From assembly GCA_964439605.1 (NCBI GenBank), contig CAYTPC010000012.1, forward strand, positions 1-15,824: 15,824 bases of DNA, written 5' to 3'. Under the pieces are notes generated by a model. That model was not told the origin of the DNA, ran no database searches, and saw only the letters and a program-made list of their open reading frames with translations. The stretch comes from JAITWT01 sp964439605 (GTDB lineage Bacteria; Pseudomonadota; Gammaproteobacteria; Burkholderiales; Burkholderiaceae_C). Shown here piece after piece: positions 13,060 through 15,824 of the stretch. Positions within the stretch are counted from its first letter, which is position 1. Each line of letters begins with the position of its first letter. The position numbers were made by a program, and so were the translations under genes.

Positions 13060-14604
13060 TCAAGGCTTAGAAGCTCTCAAACTTTCGGCTGATACGTATT
13101 GCTGGCGGAATTGCTCGAAAGCCAAGGTATCGGCTGCTTCGATCCGTGCCTGGGCGGCTACCGACTCCTGGCTGGCCCGCCTGAAATCAGACTGCGAAGC
13201 GGCATCCAGCGGCAAGGCGAGCAGATGCCGCATCGCCGCATCGGACTGAGCGCGGCCAAAAGCGACGAAAGAGTTGCCGTGTTCGCGCGCCATGGCCGCA
13301 AGCACCCTGGCCGAAGGCAGCGTATCGGGCGCCTGTAACGCCGCGCGCGCCATTTGCAGTGCGCACGCATATTCATTGCCCCCCAGCGCCGCATCCAGCG
13401 CCGACGCGATCGGCTCGCTCTGCGTGAGAATTTCCTCGCCCCACTCCACCAAACCGGTTTCACGTCCGCCACGCAAAAGATGCAGGCCGCTTTCGCGGCC
13501 CCGGGCGGCGACCAGGTGCTGGTTGTGCGCAATTTCGGCGATCTCGGCGGGCGTGTCATCGGCGCTGTCGCTGAGCAGGCAGTGCAGCAGAAACACGTCG
13601 AGCCAGCGCATGGTCGAGGCACGGATACCAACCGGCTCGAAAGGATCGAGATCCATCAACCGGACTTCGACGTATTCGACTCCGCGCTCGCGCAACGCGC
13701 GCAGCGGCCGCTCGCCGGAAAAGATCGTGCGCTTGGGCCGGATCGTGCCGTAGAACTCGTTTTCAATCTGCAGCAAAGTCGGCGCCAGTTGGTTGTACTC
13801 TCCGCCCGGACTGCGAATGCCGATCTCCTCATAAGCCGGCCAAGGCCGCGTCAGCGCTTCCTGCAACGAAGCGGCGTACCCGTCCAGGCTGTTGTAACTG
13901 ACCGCCAGCGATGCCTGCGCGTCGCTCTGGTAGCCCAGGCGCCCCATGCGCAGCGAAGTCCCGTGCGGCATGTACGCGCTGCCCTCGCCGAGCGGCAGCA
14001 ACTCGTGTTTGCGGCCCTTGACGAAGGTTGAGCACAACGCCGGCGAAGCGCCGAACAGATACAAGGGCAGAAAAGCATGCCGGCGGAAATTGCGGATCAG
14101 CGCAAAGTACGCCTCGTTGCTCAACCCCGGCAACGACCAGTTGTAGTGAATGCCCGAAATCATCTGCATGCGCCGCCCGTAGCGATGCGCCAGACCCATG
14201 CGGTAGACGCTTTTCACGCGCCCGATATTGGAAGTGCCATAACGCGCGATCGGAATCGTTTCATCGACCGGAAGACCGCATGGCATGCTTGAAACCCACA
14301 GGCGTTCACTGCCGCCTTGCAAGACTTGGCAGACGAACTGGTGAATGCGCGTCAGCTCATCGAAACAAGACGCCACATCGGCATGCGCGCCGGTGATCAG
14401 TTCGAGTTGCGATTCACTGAAATCGGTCGTGATCCCCGGATGCGTGAGCGCCGAGCCAAGCGCCGCCGGGTGCGGCGTGAGCGCAAGCTGACCATCGGCC
14501 TGCACGCGCAGGCTTTCTTTTTCGACCCCCCGGCGCATTCCTTGGAGCCGCGCAGGTGACAGCGCCTCGATCCGCTCTTGCAGTTTGTTTCTTCTCATGT
14601 TCAT
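13060..14604 (-). CDS. gshA: Glutamate-cysteine ligase, gammaproteobacterial (E. coli) type
   Basis: GshA makes gamma-glutamylcysteine from glutamate, cysteine and ATP, the first and rate-limiting step of glutathione synthesis in the cytosol. The 514 residues match the E. coli-type enzyme (about 518). Motifs in order: MRRGVEKESLRV (23-34), TTDFSESQLELITG (59-72), YGTSNIGRVKSVYR (122-135), SGIHYNWS (150-157) and, in the C-terminal half, VEVRLMDLDPFEPVG. The start MNMRRNKLQERIEAL at ATG 14604 has only a weak AGAG nearby; ATG 14598 is an alternative two codons inside. gshB is not adjacent. It appears to be its own transcription unit or the head of the minus-strand run, with a 384-bp gene-poor region upstream. 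Confidence 0.96.
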   Translation of the reverse strand: MNMRRNKLQERIEALSPARLQGMRRGVEKESLRVQADGQLALTPHPAALGSALTHPGITTDFSESQLELITGAHADVASCFDELTRIHQFVCQVLQGGSERLWVSSMPCGLPVDETIPIARYGTSNIGRVKSVYRMGLAHRYGRRMQMISGIHYNWSLPGLSNEAYFALIRNFRRHAFLPLYLFGASPALCSTFVKGRKHELLPLGEGSAYMPHGTSLRMGRLGYQSDAQASLAVSYNSLDGYAASLQEALTRPWPAYEEIGIRSPGGEYNQLAPTLLQIENEFYGTIRPKRTIFSGERPLRALRERGVEYVEVRLMDLDPFEPVGIRASTMRWLDVFLLHCLLSDSADDTPAEIAEIAHNQHLVAARGRESGLHLLRGGRETGLVEWGEEILTQSEPIASALDAALGGNEYACALQMARAALQAPDTLPSARVLAAMAREHGNSFVAFGRAQSDAAMRHLLALPLDAASQSDFRRASQESVAAQARIEAADTLAFEQFRQQYVSAESLRASKP

Positions 14605-14988
14605 CTTTGCTCTAAATCGGCCCGAAGCTTAGAGCCTGTTGATAGTCTATTCGGGGCCGCGCAGGCGCCTTTCGGGGGTCGGGTGCAAGGTGCAAACCTT
14701 GTTCTGGAGCAGGCCTTATACATTGCCACCTCCTCACGAAGTACGGCAGTTCTGCAGCCGTGCAGTGCGAACCGCTTATCTTCCTCCATCGACCCGCCAA
14801 AAAACGTCGACAACTACGACATTTGGCAACCACTTGTATCGGTCAGGTCCAGCTCATTGCCTGTACCGGACCACGGGATACCGGCGGTCACCGGCGCCGC
14901 CGCCCCCCCGGATTGTGCCCGTCATGATGCGCTCGCCGTGGCGCAGCCCTGTAAAAAGCCGGCCAACACGATTCCGGCGAAATAGGGG
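14605..14988. other. Gene-poor region upstream of gshA
   Basis: About 384 bp without a gene I can support. Several short open frames exist on both strands (for example 14601-14813 on minus), but none resembles a known family. The stretch 14700-14850 is lower in G+C than the flanks. It must contain the gshA promoter on the minus strand, but no convincing -35/-10 pair is visible. There is a tandem GGTGCAA-GGTGCAA near 14681-14695. The right border, at 14984-14995, carries GGGGTCAGAGTT, a motif I associate with REP/RAYT-type and other repetitive elements. Confidence 0.4.
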
Positions 14989-15027
14989 TCAGAGTTGGCC
15001 CAGATCGGCAATGGGGAATGCACTCAT
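14989..15027 (-). pseudogene. 12-codon stub of a gene coupled to the CoA-transferase
   Basis: An ATG at 15027 overlaps the TGA of the CoA-transferase gene (ATGA), the classic arrangement of a co-translated next gene. The frame encodes only MSAFPIADLGQL before a TGA that falls inside the GGGGTCAGAGTT motif. I infer that a downstream gene was cut off here by an insertion or rearrangement. Alternatively, the overlap is coincidental. Confidence 0.3.
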
Positions 15028-15824
15028 GCCAACACGCCTTGTTTCATCAATTCGTCGATTTGCGCCTGCGACAGGCCCAGCCACTGCGCGGCAACGGCGG
15101 CGGTGTCTTGCCCCAGCGCGGGCGGCGCCTTGTCGTAGCGTACGGGCGTGGCCGACAGGCGGATGGGGCTGGCGACCAGCGGAATCTTGCCGCAGCCGGG
15201 GCGTTCCACCTCGATGCGCATGCCGCGCGCCTTGACCTGCGGATCGTCGAACACGTCGGCCAGGGTGTTGATGGGGCCGCAGGGCACGTTGGCGCGCTCC
15301 AGCAGAGCGACCCATTCGCGCGTGGTGCGGGTGACGGTGACTTCGCGCATGGCGGGGATGAGTACGTCGCGGTTCTGCACGCGCGCCACGCCGCGCGTGA
15401 AGCGCGGATCAGCGGCCCATTCGGGGCGGCCGGCGGCGGTGCAAAAGCGGGCGAACTGGTCGTCGTTGCCGATGGCCACGATCATGTGGCCATCGGCCGT
15501 CGGGAAGTCCTGATACGGCACCACATTGGGGTGCGCGTTGCCCATGCGGCGCGGTGCCTGACCGCTGTAGAGGTAGTTCATGCCCTGGTTGGCCATGCAG
15601 GCCACCAGCACGTCGAGCAGCGCCAGGTCGATTTGCTGGCCCTGCCCCGTGGTGTCGCGCGCGCGCAGCGCGGCCAGGATGGAGATGGTGGCGTACAGGC
15701 CGGTCATGATGTCGGTCAGCGCCACGCCCACCTTGACCGGGCCGGCGCCGGGTTCGCCGTCGGCGCGGCCCGTCACGCTCATCAGCCCGCCCATGCCCTG
15801 CATCAGAAAGTCGTAGCCGGGGCG
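15024..15824 (-). CDS. CaiB/BaiF family CoA-transferase (family III), partial
   Basis: The C-terminal 266 residues are present; the 5' part lies beyond the right window edge, the frame being open to the last base (begins RPGYDFLMQGMGG). Family III CoA-transferases move CoA between carboxylic acids, for example with succinyl-CoA as donor. Conserved parts: KVGVALTDIMTGLYA (fragment residues 31-45) containing the Asp that by alignment is the catalytic nucleophile, GQGQQIDLALLD, ANQGMNYL, GNAHPNVVPYQDFPTADG and VPCGPINTLADVF. The substrate cannot be told from the sequence; such genes often sit beside acyl-CoA dehydrogenase genes. A 12-codon stub overlaps its stop codon. An internal ATG at 15803 is not the true start. 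Confidence 0.94.
   Translation of the reverse strand, partial: RPGYDFLMQGMGGLMSVTGRADGEPGAGPVKVGVALTDIMTGLYATISILAALRARDTTGQGQQIDLALLDVLVACMANQGMNYLYSGQAPRRMGNAHPNVVPYQDFPTADGHMIVAIGNDDQFARFCTAAGRPEWAADPRFTRGVARVQNRDVLIPAMREVTVTRTTREWVALLERANVPCGPINTLADVFDDPQVKARGMRIEVERPGCGKIPLVASPIRLSATPVRYDKAPPALGQDTAAVAAQWLGLSQAQIDELMKQGVLA

Noticed and set aside
14639..15235. 198-codon plus-strand open frame spanning the gshA upstream region and the CoA-transferase end
   Set aside because: Half of it is antisense to the CoA-transferase gene; Arg/Pro/Ser-rich with no family resemblance.

Overview
The window looks like chromosomal DNA of a betaproteobacterium, most likely order Burkholderiales. The base composition is GC-rich. 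The proteins resemble that group's versions of acetohydroxyacid synthase, class I ketol-acid reductoisomerase, GlnB and NadE. The block sigma factor - DUF3619 - DUF3106 - RDD - diacylglycerol kinase is, as I recall it, also typical of that group. No rRNA, tRNA or CRISPR array was found.

Left edge (1-1580). This accessory-looking stretch has visibly lower G+C. It holds a 274-residue LOG-family (TIGR00730) gene on the minus strand. It also holds a short open frame whose beginning resembles the C-terminal part of a DUF3363-type conjugative relaxase, and two strong tandem hairpins. I read this as a scar of a mobile element lying directly downstream of ilvC.

1580-5067 (minus strand). The ilvB-ilvH-ilvC operon encodes the AHAS large subunit, the AHAS regulatory subunit and ketol-acid reductoisomerase, the first two steps of valine/isoleucine/leucine synthesis. 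A 339-bp divergent region (5068-5406) separates it from the next block. That region contains a weak candidate for a branched-chain-rich leader peptide and an exact 12-bp tandem duplication.

5407-8074 (plus strand). Five tightly packed genes: an RNA polymerase sigma factor (TTG start), a DUF3619 single-pass membrane protein (possible anti-sigma factor), a DUF3106 exported protein, an RDD membrane protein and diacylglycerol kinase DgkA. A cluster of palindromes (8124-8242) follows, then a 188-residue LOG-family gene (8344-8910).

8982-14604 (minus strand). In transcriptional order: gshA (glutamate-cysteine ligase), a crotonase/enoyl-CoA hydratase-family gene, a LysR-type regulator, nadE (glutamine-dependent NAD synthetase) and glnB (PII), whose start overlaps the nadE stop.

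Right edge (14605-15824). A 384-bp gene-poor stretch follows, then a 12-codon stub overlapping the end of a CaiB/BaiF CoA-transferase gene that runs off the window. This also looks like a rearrangement junction.

Most of the window is ordinary core metabolism and no clearly new defence or mobile system was found. The leads judged best are the putative sigma/anti-sigma/periplasmic module, the relaxase scar, the nested RNA structure before the RDD gene, and the crotonase homologue lacking both classical glutamates.
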